Position numbers and translations under genes: made by a program
NCBI RefSeq assembly: GCF_002443255.2
Contig: NW_019211460.1
Span: forward strand, 25,836,882 to 25,900,881
From: Varroa destructor
Lineage: Eukaryota > Arthropoda > Arachnida > Mesostigmata > Varroidae
Length of the DNA stretch: 64,000 nucleotides
Reading direction: 5' to 3'
Shown here: positions 34,746 through 47,900 of the stretch, one piece after another
Layout of the letters: each line of letters begins with the position of its first letter
Numbering within the stretch: position 1 is the stretch's first letter
Notes under the pieces: model-generated
Seen by the model: only the letters and a program-made list of their open reading frames with translations
Told to the model about the DNA's origin: nothing
Databases searched by the model: none

Positions 34746-37700
34746 GAAAACTGAATTACTTTCACAGTCGTTTCATACGCCCTGTCTCATTCTCTATAAT
34801 GATACATAGCGTTCACTGTTTCTCGTCACAGAACATAAAGAGAATTGACGATGAGTGCACCTGCGGTCCACTGTTATTATACGCGCACGTAGCGATTTGA
34901 TTTAAGCAGAGGGTAGCTTATTCTGCCTTTCTTGTGCAACCAGCCTATAATTTCTGCTAATTTTCTCCAGTCCATTGCAAAGTAATTAAACTGAACTTTA
35001 CGTTTACTACCAGCTACATGTCTGACAGGCAGGCCGTAGCGGAAACCACAGAAAGTAACTGAAACGCCAACAATCTTTTTTGCCGATTCCATTTCCTTTT
35101 CGGGAACAAGAAGTTTAACGTTCGCCGAGATGTTGTTGCTGTCGTTGTTAGCGGTACAACAATGATCATAGAAGCTTATTGTGTTCTAGTTGCTTGACTT
35201 CCCGACCTTCGCCTATGTACAGTACATATTATATGAGTGTGGAGCATTCACATAATAAACGTGGCCATTTACTTGACAAGTAAAGGCAGGCACCGCACAC
35301 AGCCATTCTACAGTTTCTGCTTGGGACTATTTCGGGGTCCTCTATACCTTGAATTACGTATGAAGGTCTCTTCGACTGTCTGGGTCTGTCTGTACCAGTT
35401 ATCTTTCAGTTCAGTACAGCGTCTAATTTATTTTTGGCCATGTGACAACAAAGCAGCCACAGTTTCCTTCATACGAAATTATTTACACTATTATATCATA
35501 GCCGTTACCTCCATGAGATAGCTAGTAAAAAGGAAAGACAGAAGAAGTCATTGACATATGGGAACTTCGCCCTGCCAGGATAATGGTTCACAATGCACAT
35601 TTATGGTTTATGTGTGCGTGTCCTGTACCGGTGCTGAGTAGTATGTTTATAGCTGGAAAACAGATGGTCGTGCTTCTTGTGTGCTCAGTGAAAAGCTGTT
35701 TCAGTGTCGCAATGATTCCACACTTAGGTCGACCAAGCTTACAAGTGTAGATACAGCCGGTTGCTCGCTAGCTTTACATTGCCTTAGGTTGCTAATCAAC
35801 ACGTTTCGATCGATGTACATTTATAACGATAGTTTAACGTGTAACCGCAATAAATTTGTTGGAAAAAAGCGTACTTTATATAATGACGGCACATAAACGT
35901 CAGTGGTACGGGTCTTAGTAATGATACACCTTGATACGGCTAACCTTATCATAAGTGGAGCAAAATATATATATGGCGAAAATTAACGTACGTTTGAAAT
36001 CTATCCAATTTTTTTGCGGATAACCTTAACCAAGCAACATTCTGAACGGATCCCCTGGTTAAATATTGATTAGTTATGTACAAGTTAGAAAGCCACGTGA
36101 CTTCCAGATGTACCCGAAATTGTTCGATTATGAAGTAGTCTTTACGTACTTGGGACACACACATACCTGTACGTTGTTGGCAACCAATACAAAAAATCAA
36201 AAGCCATAACCATAAGATATAAAAAAATGTTCACTTCGTGACACCTTCACTTGTTTCAAATTAATATACAATAATTGTTCTACAGAACTTAGAAGATGTC
36301 AATCTTTGATATTTACAAATTCCCTTTAGTTTTCCCTGATGCACCTTCCTAGTTTGGGCGTTGTTATGATTGCTTATAAATATAGAATTGAAAGAAAGAA
36401 TAAGATTGACTGCCCTGAGAAAGCAAATAGGACACGAAAGATCTATTCAATATAGAGCAGCGTTAAATTCGTTTGCGCGTATGCGACCATGACAATCCCG
36501 TCTTCACGACCCGTTGGCAAAGTTACTTGTTGCTTATAACTTGTTGTCGGTTTATAAGTCGGTGATATCCTACATAATGTTGGTAAGTTGCATCTTCAAC
36601 TGCGTCGTCTCGTCAAGACGGACGCCGAGATTGAATTTTAGAACAAGTATGAGCAGTTCGTTATATATATTTGTCTAACACTGCAGCGCAAATGGCAAAC
36701 TCATTCTCGACTCAGAATGGAAGTTGGACAGACGTGGGATCTATCCAAATCGTTACTTCTATGATTCTACCTAAATCTTCACAATGTACAATATGTACAT
36801 TTAGAAGAAAATTGTTCCTTTTTTTTTTTTGTTCGATTACGTACGTATGCGCGCGTCTGTCTGTGTTAGAACGGGGTCAAACTTTACCGCGCAAATGATA
36901 AAAAGCACTATTATGGCTTTCGGTTTCTGCTCTGTCCCCATTGCAGATACGTACGCAGTATCTTTACGCCTCCTTTACACTTTCCTCAGCTATGATACGA
37001 TTGTACTAGCCATGTTGGGTGCGCTTTTGTTTTACCAACAGCGGAAATGTGACGCAAAATTGGCGTGAAAGGGAAACCAGAATCGAATCAACGTTTCGTG
37101 GATCTGAATAAATTGACCGCAGAATGAACATAGACGAAAATTGATCGGTTATCATCACGATGGGGTCAAAGGGGTCCAGACAATGGAAAAAGAGAAAATT
37201 AATTTGAAAAAAGCCAGCGGTCTTTGCGAATTTCGGGTGTAACTTTGTCCACTTTTGCTTAGCAGGTTTCGAAAATGCCGGTGTTATCGTCGTAGTTGTC
37301 TATGTTGTTACTGTGAAGCAAGAATGCCCTGCGTCGACCACAGCTTTTTTTTTTGCAGATGACATTTCATTTCCGCCGTACTACAGACACATGATTATTC
37401 AAATACAGAGATGCGTAAAAAAAGCAATGCTACTCTTCCTACAAATTCGGCTTGGTAATAAGCGAGCTTTTAGGTTAAAAATTCATCCAAGTTTGCTAAA
37501 CGTCACGCTGCGATTGCGTAAAATCTATGTTTTGTACAGTATAGCAATTAAAGTACAAGATCGGTCGGGTGCGTCAAAAGGCGGACACGTATAGCTCTAT
37601 TCGACTTTTGCCGTTCACGCATCCCTGCTTGCCAACACATGCGTCACGTTCACATGAAAGGCTCTCCATTCTTCACTGGACATAGGGCACTTGCACCTGC

Positions 37701-40700
37701 TGATCAAGACGAAGTACCGTGAAAGTTAAGTGTTTTTAAGTTGTCGAACTGCTGTACGGTCAGGGACTGCTTTCTCATAGGACGTCATTGCTTAAATACT
37801 ATTAGCAAACAATGGCTCCAAACCGTTCGAATGCACCAAGCACAAAGAGGGTATAACTAAGCTGATGAACTTGAACATGAAGTAACTCATACGGACACAG
37901 ATATGGATTTGTAAGAATTATTTTTACGTTTAGCCCTTGTTGTTTTTGGATAGTACGAGAAAAACATTAGCTATACGTGTAGCGCCCCTACCAGCTCTCA
38001 CGACGCAATGATATTTATACTGTTTATTTCAGCAAAGCAATTAATGTCTTCACGGACACATGCCTCTGTTATGAAAGAAGTAACACATGTGTTTCTTCTC
38101 TCTTCCAGCGTTTTAGAGCGGAAGAAACACGCAATATTCTGGCACTATCTTATTCCCTGGATGAAAATGCTGGAAATCGTGAATGATTCTTTATGAAAAA
38201 TTAATCAGATCATTGTTTTGAGAATAGCGACAATGGTAGGTAAAACTAGCATAAATTAGCAGCTCTACAAATAGCGTATTTTTTTTTTTATTAAATGTCG
38301 CATTGTGCCTAGATTCATGCGGTATTCACTGACTCGGCCTCGTCTAGGTCGTTGGCTGCGCAGAGTTACAAAGTAACGCACTTTCATTACATCTACGCTC
38401 AGTAGCGTCTAAAAAGGTACATAATTGGAAATGCTAGACTGTGTTTAAGAGTTGTTATTTTGAACATTATTTAAATTGGCGCGGCATGAAAGAGGACTTG
38501 CAAGCTAATGAAATGCAGTAATAGCTAATTTCCTAGCTGTCCGTCAAACAGACCACATGCATGCTACAATCACACTATGACATAATAGCGGTCACAAACC
38601 AAAACAGGATTCCTGGCATGCTATGCCCCAGTGAAATAATGACGTCAGCAGGAAAAAAACTGCCACAGAACCGCCTGAAATCACTATATCATATTGTTCC
38701 CGACGCCCCTCGTTCTCCGTAGCTTCTGGATGGACGATTCAATGAAAACATCACTTGACATAGCTCGTACAGCCGGCGTTCGCATCGATATGGCAAAGCA
38801 CCCAGGACACATCATACTTCATCACGAGAAGTCGATGCTATACGTCTACTATGCTCACTCGGTTGTAGTTGGACTAGAAGTAACAGTGACAACTCTACAT
38901 CGCAAATTGAGACTTAAATTGACATCATCAAAGAATAGCGCCCTATCCAACATCCGTACTGCGTTTGCTGGCCTAGGCAGTAGATAGGCGAAATTGCCTG
39001 GATCCATCTATGATACTGTATAAGCCTAGAATTTAAATATCACGTAATATACAAATGGCTTCGTTTATATCGAACAGAGCGTGAATGAACATAGAATGAA
39101 TGTAAAATAACAGCAGGATGACGGTGATTTATCATTATGGACGAACGGAGGTAAACGTAGACATGCGCAGATGTTTTCCATTGACGCTACAGTGAACGTG
39201 ATTAACAAACAGATGATTGAATAATCAAATTAGATGATGTTACACATACTGGGCATACACAAACTTCTCTCGATTAAGAACGTAAACGTACATTGTATGG
39301 TTTGTTGGTTGTCAGAAGACACGGGCACGCTTTAGCCCGTGCAGACACATGCGAATCGTAAAAACTCACAGAACGGTATTGCATCTAACTACTGCCCAAG
39401 TCCATGCATATATTCGAAGGTGCCTCTACGCCTACCACGCCTACTAAGGTCTTCTGTGGGGCTATAAAAGTAATATCTCTAAATCGTGAAACTAATTAGA
39501 TGTTCGTTCATCAGAGATCAGGAGAATCGTACCATATTGACAGTTAAAGCTAGTAGAGGTTCGCACTTAGAAAGAAGCTGTACGTTGCAGAAATGTACTG
39601 CGTAATCTTATCTTACAAAAAAACCATCTTTTTTCCGCCTGACTCTAGCTGATTTTTGGCTATCTTTGGATGTCTTCGCGTCCACCCTTTGAATAGCTGA
39701 CCACTTGACCAACTATGATAAACATGGCAACTATACCTCAGAATAAACATTTACACAAAACGACGTTGACGACAGGCGGTGATGAACGTATTTTCGGCCT
39801 ACGTACAATCATAGAAAATCTGTTAGGCATAGCATTGTTGCCAAACGTATTTTTGGGGTCATTTCATCTGGGATAGAATTGTGCTTTCTATTGACGGATA
39901 CGGCAGAGCCATTACTGAACTCTACTGCAGACAAACATTGCCGCGCTGAGGCCGGATCGGCATGGTTAGAATATCCGGCATAAAAACAACGGCGGCAACT
40001 GTGGCGCCATATTTGTAAAGTTCCTTTCGGTGATTTTCTACCGTATTAATGCAGTGTAATAGTGTCCATTTGGTCTTCGCGATTCTGTAGTCGACAAGCC
40101 AAGCGCTGCGACGATTTGCTGGCCGCAATAGTCTAATGCCAGTACCAAAGAACCAAATAATGTGCGGAAAGCCACCAGAGGGAACCAACGCTCGAGGCAG
40201 CATTGATTCAGCAAAGACAAAGCATGCTTCTACCATTGTTGTTGTAGATGTACAGAATAGTGGAACGTCCATTGGCGTCGCTTGATACAGATTCATTATT
40301 TGGCTTCCATTAATAAATTGTTTACGTGGTCCGAGGCAACCCGAGCTTGTTCCAAGTACTTGTCCCACCGTGTTTAGTCTACGCTAGCGCAACATCAACA
40401 TGTTCACAATATGTCGGTATCACCGAAGATGGAACGCAAAGGGCGCTCAGGAAAATATTAGACCGCCAACTTTCCCTGCCACCGAACCACCCCAGGACGA
40501 TAATAAGCATCTGAGTAGTGATGTCTGCGGCATCGAAACCGCAATACTCTTTCTGTCATGAACAGCGGCAGTTTTGGAGTATAACATAGATTTATTAGCG
40601 TTGTTTTGAAGGTTTTTTGTTCTCTTTGAGAACTGGCCGGGAGAATTGGATGATTTTTTGCCTTTATGTTCGTCTAGCTACTGTATCGGCAGAGGCTCCT

Positions 40701-41580
40701 CTTGTGCACACCTCGAAAGAACACCAGCAGCTACCATAGAGAACGTCACTTCTGACAGCGGCGCCAGAAGTGGTCATCTACGGGTCAATCGACTTATCTT
40801 CTCTTATCTAGTCGACAGTCGTGGGCTGCTGTGCCAAAAACGCAGCGCAAACAGAAAAAATCAATGCACACCAGGTAGTGTAATGAGAATCCGATTAAAA
40901 AAAATAGTTGAGCTTTTAAATAAAAAAAAACTTGCTGTCTCAACTCCAGCGGACTTCATCCACGGGAGTGATTTCAGGCGCCGAAGAACCAATTACCGCG
41001 GAAGCACCACTACCTTCATAATAACATTCCCCAAATAATGTGATGCATCCATCATCAATCTGTATATCGCAACTCGAAAGGATATCCAATAGAATTTTTT
41101 TCTATCTAAAATACTATTTTATACTAATTGGTGACTAGTGCACCAAGGACGACAAGCAAGTCTGAATATAGACTATGAAAACAGTCATCATTGCTGTTAG
41201 AAATCATCATCCGTTATGATATGAGTTTGAGACGATTCGAGCGGTTGGCTGACCCTATTTGGCTGACCCCAATTAAAATCATGGATAGCACAAAGATCTT
41301 AGGCACAAAGGCACAAAGAACTAGGCTAAATCAGGTTTCTGGCTCTACACCAATATCAGTGCCTTCTTAAGAAGAATGACATTCGCCTGTTAAGTAGCCT
41401 AGTTGAGTCATTATCGGACAGCTTACTTCTGCTTGGATAAATATGTAAGTATTATTTTACATAGAAAGATTTGATTAATTTATTATATCGATGCTGGTTC
41501 GGTCCATGCAATAGTTCTCACAGAAATATATATAGTGGATAGAGTCGTCAGGTTCGTTCCAGCATTGTAAATCTTCAACG

Positions 41581-41602
41581 TCAAATGCCACTGGGCATTT
41601 GA
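41581..41602. repeat. 9-bp perfect hairpin
   Basis: TCAAATGCC and GGCATTTGA arms flank a 4-nt loop. No poly-U tract or gene context suggests a function. Confidence 0.5.
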
Positions 41603-41796
41603 GGTGTTTGGAATCATAACCTCATAAATTATTAATGCATGCTACAACACACAAACTTGTTTGATCCGAATTTACCCTACGTTCACTGCCTTGGTATAGC
41701 TTGATAAACTGCGACTCATCCAAACGAAGCTAATAGAACAGCAGCTTTTTTTTACGTTTGTCGGATCGTAAATTGTCCTTACGCTAGAACGGGTTA

Positions 41797-41817
41797 GCAT
41801 GCATGCATGCATGCATG
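41797..41817. repeat. (GCAT)n tetranucleotide repeat
   Basis: Five GCAT units in tandem. The unit is self-complementary, so the whole tract can fold on itself on either strand. Confidence 0.9.
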
Positions 41818-43696
41818 TTACATGCGATGACAGCCTGTATCTGGCAGACGCTAGATCAATCAGCTCAAATAAGTTACTATTTGAAATTCGGCTCTTATTT
41901 TTAATGAATGCAAGGGTAAAAATAAACTGCTAAAGATGAAATAATCTCGACATGATTTAAACGCATGGAGCACCCGCCTGGGAGCAGCATCCTGCTAGCT
42001 CCAACACTGTACAATGTGTGCAGACCATATAGGCCGAGCAGCTTTCGCAATAGTAATAATAATAACAGATGCAAGAAGACGACCAACTTTAGACACGCCG
42101 ATAATAGCCGTCTGAACATCATCTATATGAGCAACGACGAAGATCGGAGACATCCGCGGTGAAGACAAACTGGATACTGTCATCTTTGTCTACTCTTCGC
42201 CTCTTTACCAGCAATGCCATTTACTCCATCCATTACCATCCATATTTAGTGTGCAGCACGAGCGTCAATTGGCTCAGTGCTGCAATGAATAAATACGCCT
42301 TCCGGTGAGGGGGTAAAAGCTGTCATTCTGTTCATGCGGATGTCATCAGCTTTCCAACGTCATAAAAGCAGAAGACGAAACCGTTCTCATTCCCCAGGAT
42401 TGAGAAGACGCACGCTTTGTCATATTACTGTGTACGGCATCAGATCCCGTTAACTTTTACTTTTCTTAGGTTCGGCAAGAGGAAAAGGTCTTCGACGACC
42501 CACAATACACATTTGGCACATGGAATTGATAGACTTGGGATGATGGTACTGCCTGTCAGTGGCCCAAAAACGCTGAAAAGTTCAACAAGAGGCAAGAAGT
42601 AATTTTTCTCTACAACAACACTTCAGTCAGTCTTCATAGTTCAACAAACGAATCCTTTCTCATCAGCAAACTTGGCCAAGCACCAGTGCATAGGCAAAGC
42701 AGTGAGTGATGTGTCCTGACGCTAGTTCTTTGCTAAATCAGATAACGTTAAAGGACAACATCATTATTCGTTTCACATGATCGTTGATCAAATATTTCGT
42801 ACGTACTCTCAAATCGCCGAATGTCGCACTAGCACTGCACCCCGGTCGGTAATAGGCAACTATGACACCTAAAAACAGCTGAGGACCGAAACTATATGTC
42901 AACAGGCGGTACTGTTGTCACTGTTATAAGGGAAATTACTGCTATTACTGAATACTTATTAAATTGAAAGTTCAGGAAGCGTCTGCTCATACCTAACCGT
43001 ATCCGATAACACAATCTGGTTTACTCAAAATCTTTTGTCTCCTACCCGAGACACGCTCCTATTCGTGTGGCAGGGATGAATCTAGTCAGGGAAAAGTTCT
43101 GCTTGTTTCCTTTTTATGGCCCGCTAAAGGAGGTCGTCGTGGGTATGGTTATTTTTTCTACGACTATGAAGAGGCAGTCTCAGGCGCGATCACCTATCTG
43201 CAAATTGCCTTTTCACTGTGTATCTTTTACTTGCTTTGTGCCTGTTACTACATATCTGTTCTCCGATCGTCGTAGAAGTTCCTTTACGCTCGGAGCATCA
43301 GATAATCATGGGGCACAGAAAACGTTAATGCCGATGCCCAAACGGTAAAACCTTGATTTCGTTCAGACGAAAATAATCATGTCAATTAGCTTTTTACAGC
43401 AAAGTTACGTAGCGCATCGAAAATTATGTACAGATATATGTAAATACATATACATACAGTTAAGCTTGCTTCAGTCTCAGTAAAGGTTACGACAAAGTAC
43501 TAGAAGCCCTATTCTAGATAGCTAATTAGTAATGAAACAGTATTATTATAACCCAAATATAGAAGCTAGCCTTGAGCCGAATAAATCACAATCGATGACG
43601 TTCATTTTAGGATATCGTCATTTGACAGCGTTTTCTTTCGTCAGACGGTGTTAATACAAAAGTATAGTTAGTTCATCGTTGACAACTCAGCGGCAG

Positions 43697-43713
43697 TACC
43701 GTCGTCGACGGTA
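43697..43713. repeat. 17-bp near-perfect palindrome
   Basis: TACCGTCG, a central T, then CGACGGTA. It lies about 45 bp upstream of the ATG at 43759 that begins the possible first exon described in the findings, so it could be a protein-binding site, but nothing else supports this. Confidence 0.45.
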
Positions 43714-43909
43714 ACAACAGAACCGTTGTTTTCGTTTCTCGCTTGCGAAGTGACACTATGTGCCAGCGGCGGATAGCGCTAGTTGGCGACTTGAACGAGG
43801 CCAGGTTAGGTATAACTCGTTGTGTATTCTAGGCTCTGGCGGATCAGTTCCGGGTCTGTCAACACGTTTCCTGCCCACTCACCATTGTTGTGTTTGTTGT
43901 TGGGGGCAG

Positions 43910-43970
43910 CGGCATCGACACTATCAGTACACCGCTGGTTGACCTATGGGAGAATATCAAGCATCGGCAA
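43910..43970 (+). CDS. Candidate internal exon, unknown protein (weak)
   Basis: A long pyrimidine-rich tract ending gttgggggcag (43909) and a donor aa|gtacag (43971) bound 61 nt. Two frames are open. One starts with two bases and ends in phase 2, which joins the candidate exon at 44744 in frame (peptide ASTLSVHRWLTYGRISSIGK). The other reads GIDTISTPLVDLWENIKHRQ and would follow a possible first exon at 43759 (MCQRRIALVGDLNEA, donor ccag|gttagg) in phase, but then does not match 44744. The two solutions cannot both hold. No family is recognised. Confidence 0.2.
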
Positions 43971-44743
43971 GTACAGTTGCATATGCACAAGCAGCAGCTA
44001 AGGCAACAAACGTCCGCCACATCTGTAATTCTTATCTGCAACGTCAAATCAACAAACCGGAAGCAGAACCTTGGCAGCCCCAGCACTCTTTTTATTGTTT
44101 GTCAATATGACATGAATAACAGACAAAGAAAAAAAAAAATGATTCGACGGTACATGAACCCCAGAAAAGTGTTCGAGGAAGCGAAATACCCATAATGACA
44201 ACGCTGCGTATGTGGTATTGCAGTGAGTAGGGAATAGGGCAGGCAATTGTTCCCATAAACTGGATATGACACACGCGCCATACATGCACATGGGAGGATA
44301 GGCATATCAGAATGAACATTTCGCTGAAGCTTACCGTTATTTATCGGAGTGTTAGCTACTATTACAGCCGTAGCTAGAAATATGACAAAGCTGTTTCATT
44401 ACTTCTATTTATAGGCATCGAGAATGGAACGCGCCGTTGTCCAAATTCCATTAATCAACCATATCGATGTTTCATAGTTAACAAGACGATTGCTTATCCG
44501 TCGCTTCTAAAGCGAGTTCCAGTTAGGAAAAAGAAAGTAACTAAATAATCATTGCACGTTTTATCTGTAGTCAGCTTTTCAATATCTCGGGAAGTGACGG
44601 GATGTCTGACGGCGTTCCGTTTAAATGGTCATCATTCGATGGTTGTTTTGCCTTATCTTCTTTATATATATAACCAGGTGCCTGCCATATATTTGACGAT
44701 TCCATGGGGCCGTCTTCCCCTGTACCCGCGGCTAAATTTCCAG

Positions 44744-44948
44744 ATCGGAACATGGACGCGAACAGATTGTCGACAAAGCTGCCAGTCACCAAAACGATAC
44801 GGCTACTGCTAGGGCTGCCAGCTCGCCATTGGAAAGTTGGCACGACGCTACTGTTTTCTCAGCCCTGCATCGTATCCCATCTGTGAGCCAGCAAACGCCA
44901 ATCACATCGCTGTCGTCTCGACCACCAATCGAAAGTAAATGGTCATGA
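44744..44948 (+). CDS. Candidate terminal exon, unknown Ser/Ala-rich protein
   Basis: Acceptor ggctaaatttccag ends at 44743. The frame is then open for 67 codons to TGA at 44946-44948. The peptide begins SEHGREQIVDKAASHQND, contains LESWHDATVFSALHRIP, and ends SSRPPIESKWS. Composition is that of a disordered cytoplasmic or nuclear tail, and no domain is recognised. A donor a|gtaaat inside the last codons (at 44935) could make it internal. The minus strand is also open here (44571-44843), so the strand call is only a preference. Confidence 0.28.
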
Positions 44949-47900
44949 AGCCAAGATACTTTCTAACATAGCAAGCCTAGGTAATGACACGGAAAAGCCT
45001 AACCATGTTATGGGGACCCGACTCGTATTGGGTGTCAAGCGTAATTCCAACACATGCGACACCGCACAGCAACTAACGATACAAAAAACAAAAGCAAGCC
45101 AGAACCATTTCGTCATAACAGGGTGAAATATCTATGGTGTAGGGGCGAAAACGCTCAATTTTTTCACGAATTCTTTCTACTCATCGTCAACGAGGAAGAG
45201 ATGGGAGCCGGTTGACCGAGCGACAAAATAGGACTAGGACCTGCAGATACTAGAATCGCTCCTGTCTGGTCTCTAGGATCGATCTGTCGTTAGAGGGACA
45301 AGCGAAAAGCCACAATAGCCTGTTAATTGAAATCATTTACTGAACTATTGACGCCCGGGAAACGGAGTAGAATGTAACTATAGTAAGCTTAAGAGATTTT
45401 TTTTAAAATGATCAATTTGAATAACTGGTTATAATAGTGGTTGAGGGTTAATAGAAACGGGCGTTTGACACCTGGCCAATTGTACCTCGTAGCGGGTCAG
45501 AGCATGAACGCAGATGTACCTACATTAAAGATATTTTTATAAGATATATGCAGTGTAACATCGTACTTGGATAATTTTGACTACTCGTTTGTAACCGTCC
45601 GCCTTGCTTTTCGAATATAGCACGTTAGCGTCAAACGTATAGCTCCAATGATTTGCAATGGAGCTTTCGTTCGTTTCGTATCGCATCGCGCCTATTTTTA
45701 GCCCTATGCTACCACTATTATCGCAGCCACAGAATGTGATCGCCCTGTTTCTTCCACAATCATTGTATTTAGAATGACTTACGGAATGGCTGTCGGCCGT
45801 CAAACACTTATAGTGAACCGCTAGCGACGGTCGGTTAATCACGCGTCGGTATACCGTTGATAAATCATTGATTGAGGCCGCTTCTCGTCTGCACCTTAAA
45901 ATGCGCTAGATGGTTTCCTAAGGAAGCTCGTATTTTGGATATATCTCTCCCTATCTATCCGTATCTCTCTCTTTCCCTCTCCATGCGCTTCGGTTCTTTG
46001 TACTTCGAGCTACTGAAGACACGAATGCTACCATCACTAAGTATTGTCGCTTTTCGTGCGCGACGGTGATGACGATGGTGATCTTTTACAAAATTATCAT
46101 CTTATCAAAACTCACATTGACCAAACGATGGTCTTTTCTCGAATATGTGTGCCTTTGATTGGTAATGACATCGTAGACGAAAGAAGGAAAACGTTGTGCC
46201 CCTGTGAGTGTATATCAAAAATATAACAACCTGGAGAGGTACCTTGTTACGATGGTACAAGCTTAAGTTTCGTAATTGTTTTATTGTGCAGCTTTTCATA
46301 TAGTTTCATAACGACTAATAATAGAAATACTCGAATAGTAGCATGCCATCAGCAGCGGGATGCTGTAGCATATTTTTCGTGTGTAAGATATTTATTTCTA
46401 TATATAGTAGATATGCCGTATTGAAGAATGAACCTCGCATAAAGAGGACAAACGATACAATGTGCGGTAGCCGTACTTCGTGAGTAACTACGGCAACGAA
46501 CGGCTTTTCGTGGTGCCACAGTGGTAACATATACTATTTTCTATCAGAATCATCTTTTAAATTTATTGTTGTCCCCTGTAACAGAAACGGAGTACACACA
46601 CCAAACATTTCTAAATTGTTCGGTGACGCTTTTCGAAATCATATTGCCTTAGCTAAAGTGACAACTGTGATGATTTTAGACATAAAAGAATATCGGTTCA
46701 ATCTACACACGTACGACCTGTCGCCGTTGCTGTTGTTTAGTACAAATCCAAATTCGTTTGCCAACTCGGAGAGAAATATGCGTCCTATTTTATTTTATAG
46801 CACTGGATTGATCGCGTGGTGTTTACACATCAGTTGCTATAAGCGAACTGCTACAGCAGCTCTAGTTATAATTCGCCACACTCAGTAACTTCGTTTGTGT
46901 GAGTCATTTAACTAACCGTCAAAAGCACTATAGGTGTTTGTTCATCATATTGATACTGGTCTAGGTAACGTCTACTCTTCCGAAAATCGCCTTACCTTGG
47001 CATGTCATTAACTTCGTCTTAGAAGAGTACTAGCATCGGCTGAACCGATCACGCAAAGGCTACTCCGAGGCCATCTCTCAAATAGACCATGTAATATCAT
47101 TATGCGCATAAATTACGTTGTCTGCTATGCGCGCAAAAGGCAAAAATATCGTCTAGTCAGCTGTCTTTCGTTTTTTTTGGTCTGTTAAAGGAAAAGAGGC
47201 GTTGTGTCCAGGTCTTTTGAGTTTCTTCGAGTGACCCGTTTCTGGGTTTCTGGGCCCTGTCATCAGCTAGACATAGCCAGCAGCACTGTAATAGAAATGG
47301 ATAAAAAACAATAACAGCGTAACGCAAAAACTCGGTATGCTACAACAACAGTCGCCGGTTGCTCCAGACTCTTGAACATTGTCTACCTTATCGCCACGCG
47401 CCGTCGACAAGGAAGCTTGGGGCTGGCTATTCACACGATACCCAACGCCAAATCAGGAATGGCGGCCGCAAAGCGAATCATCACAAAGAACTCACCGAGA
47501 TTAAAATGACTACCATATATTTGAGCGTATTCGAGCGGCAGCAGCAGATACGGACCCGACGCTACGATACTGTGCTCATGACTTTATAGTTACTATTACT
47601 ATTATCGTACTTTTACGCATTGTTCAATAGCGATTGAGTATTGTATGTGTTCTAAATCCCGGATGTGAGGATTTAATGAGGTAGACAGCCGGAGGAAATC
47701 AGTTGACTGCGTGTTAACATGAACTAAAAAAACAGAAATGCACGAGATATATGTTAATTAATTCCCATTCTGTATTTGCGCCAATTTCAGTCGGTGCAAT
47801 GTTGCCTATGACTATAAATATTTTACTATGGAGAAGTTTCTATGGTCTGTAGCCTGAAAGATGTACGAAGTTGACTTAGAGGTAGATACTTGTCATAACT

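Larger units (their letters stand above)
30577..43696. other. Long AT-rich region without a supported gene
   Basis: The region contains microsatellites (33016-33031, 33793-33822 and 41797-41817), several inverted repeats (31776-31792, 32928-32968 and 41581-41602), the second SINE copy (34655-34745) and a 14-A run near 33579. ORFs of 130-148 codons occur at 39922-40368 (minus) and 40646-41038 (plus), without motifs and within chance expectation. Confidence 0.35.

Noticed and set aside
39922..40368. 148-codon minus-strand ORF with hydrophobic parts
   Set aside because: No recognised family and no splice support. Expected by chance at this base composition.
40646..41038. 130-codon plus-strand ORF
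   Set aside because: Basic, lysine-rich end arises from poly-A runs. No motif.
44571..44843. 90-codon minus-strand ORF opposite the 44744 exon candidate
   Set aside because: Plausible composition, but the opposite strand has better splice context. Kept only as an alternative.
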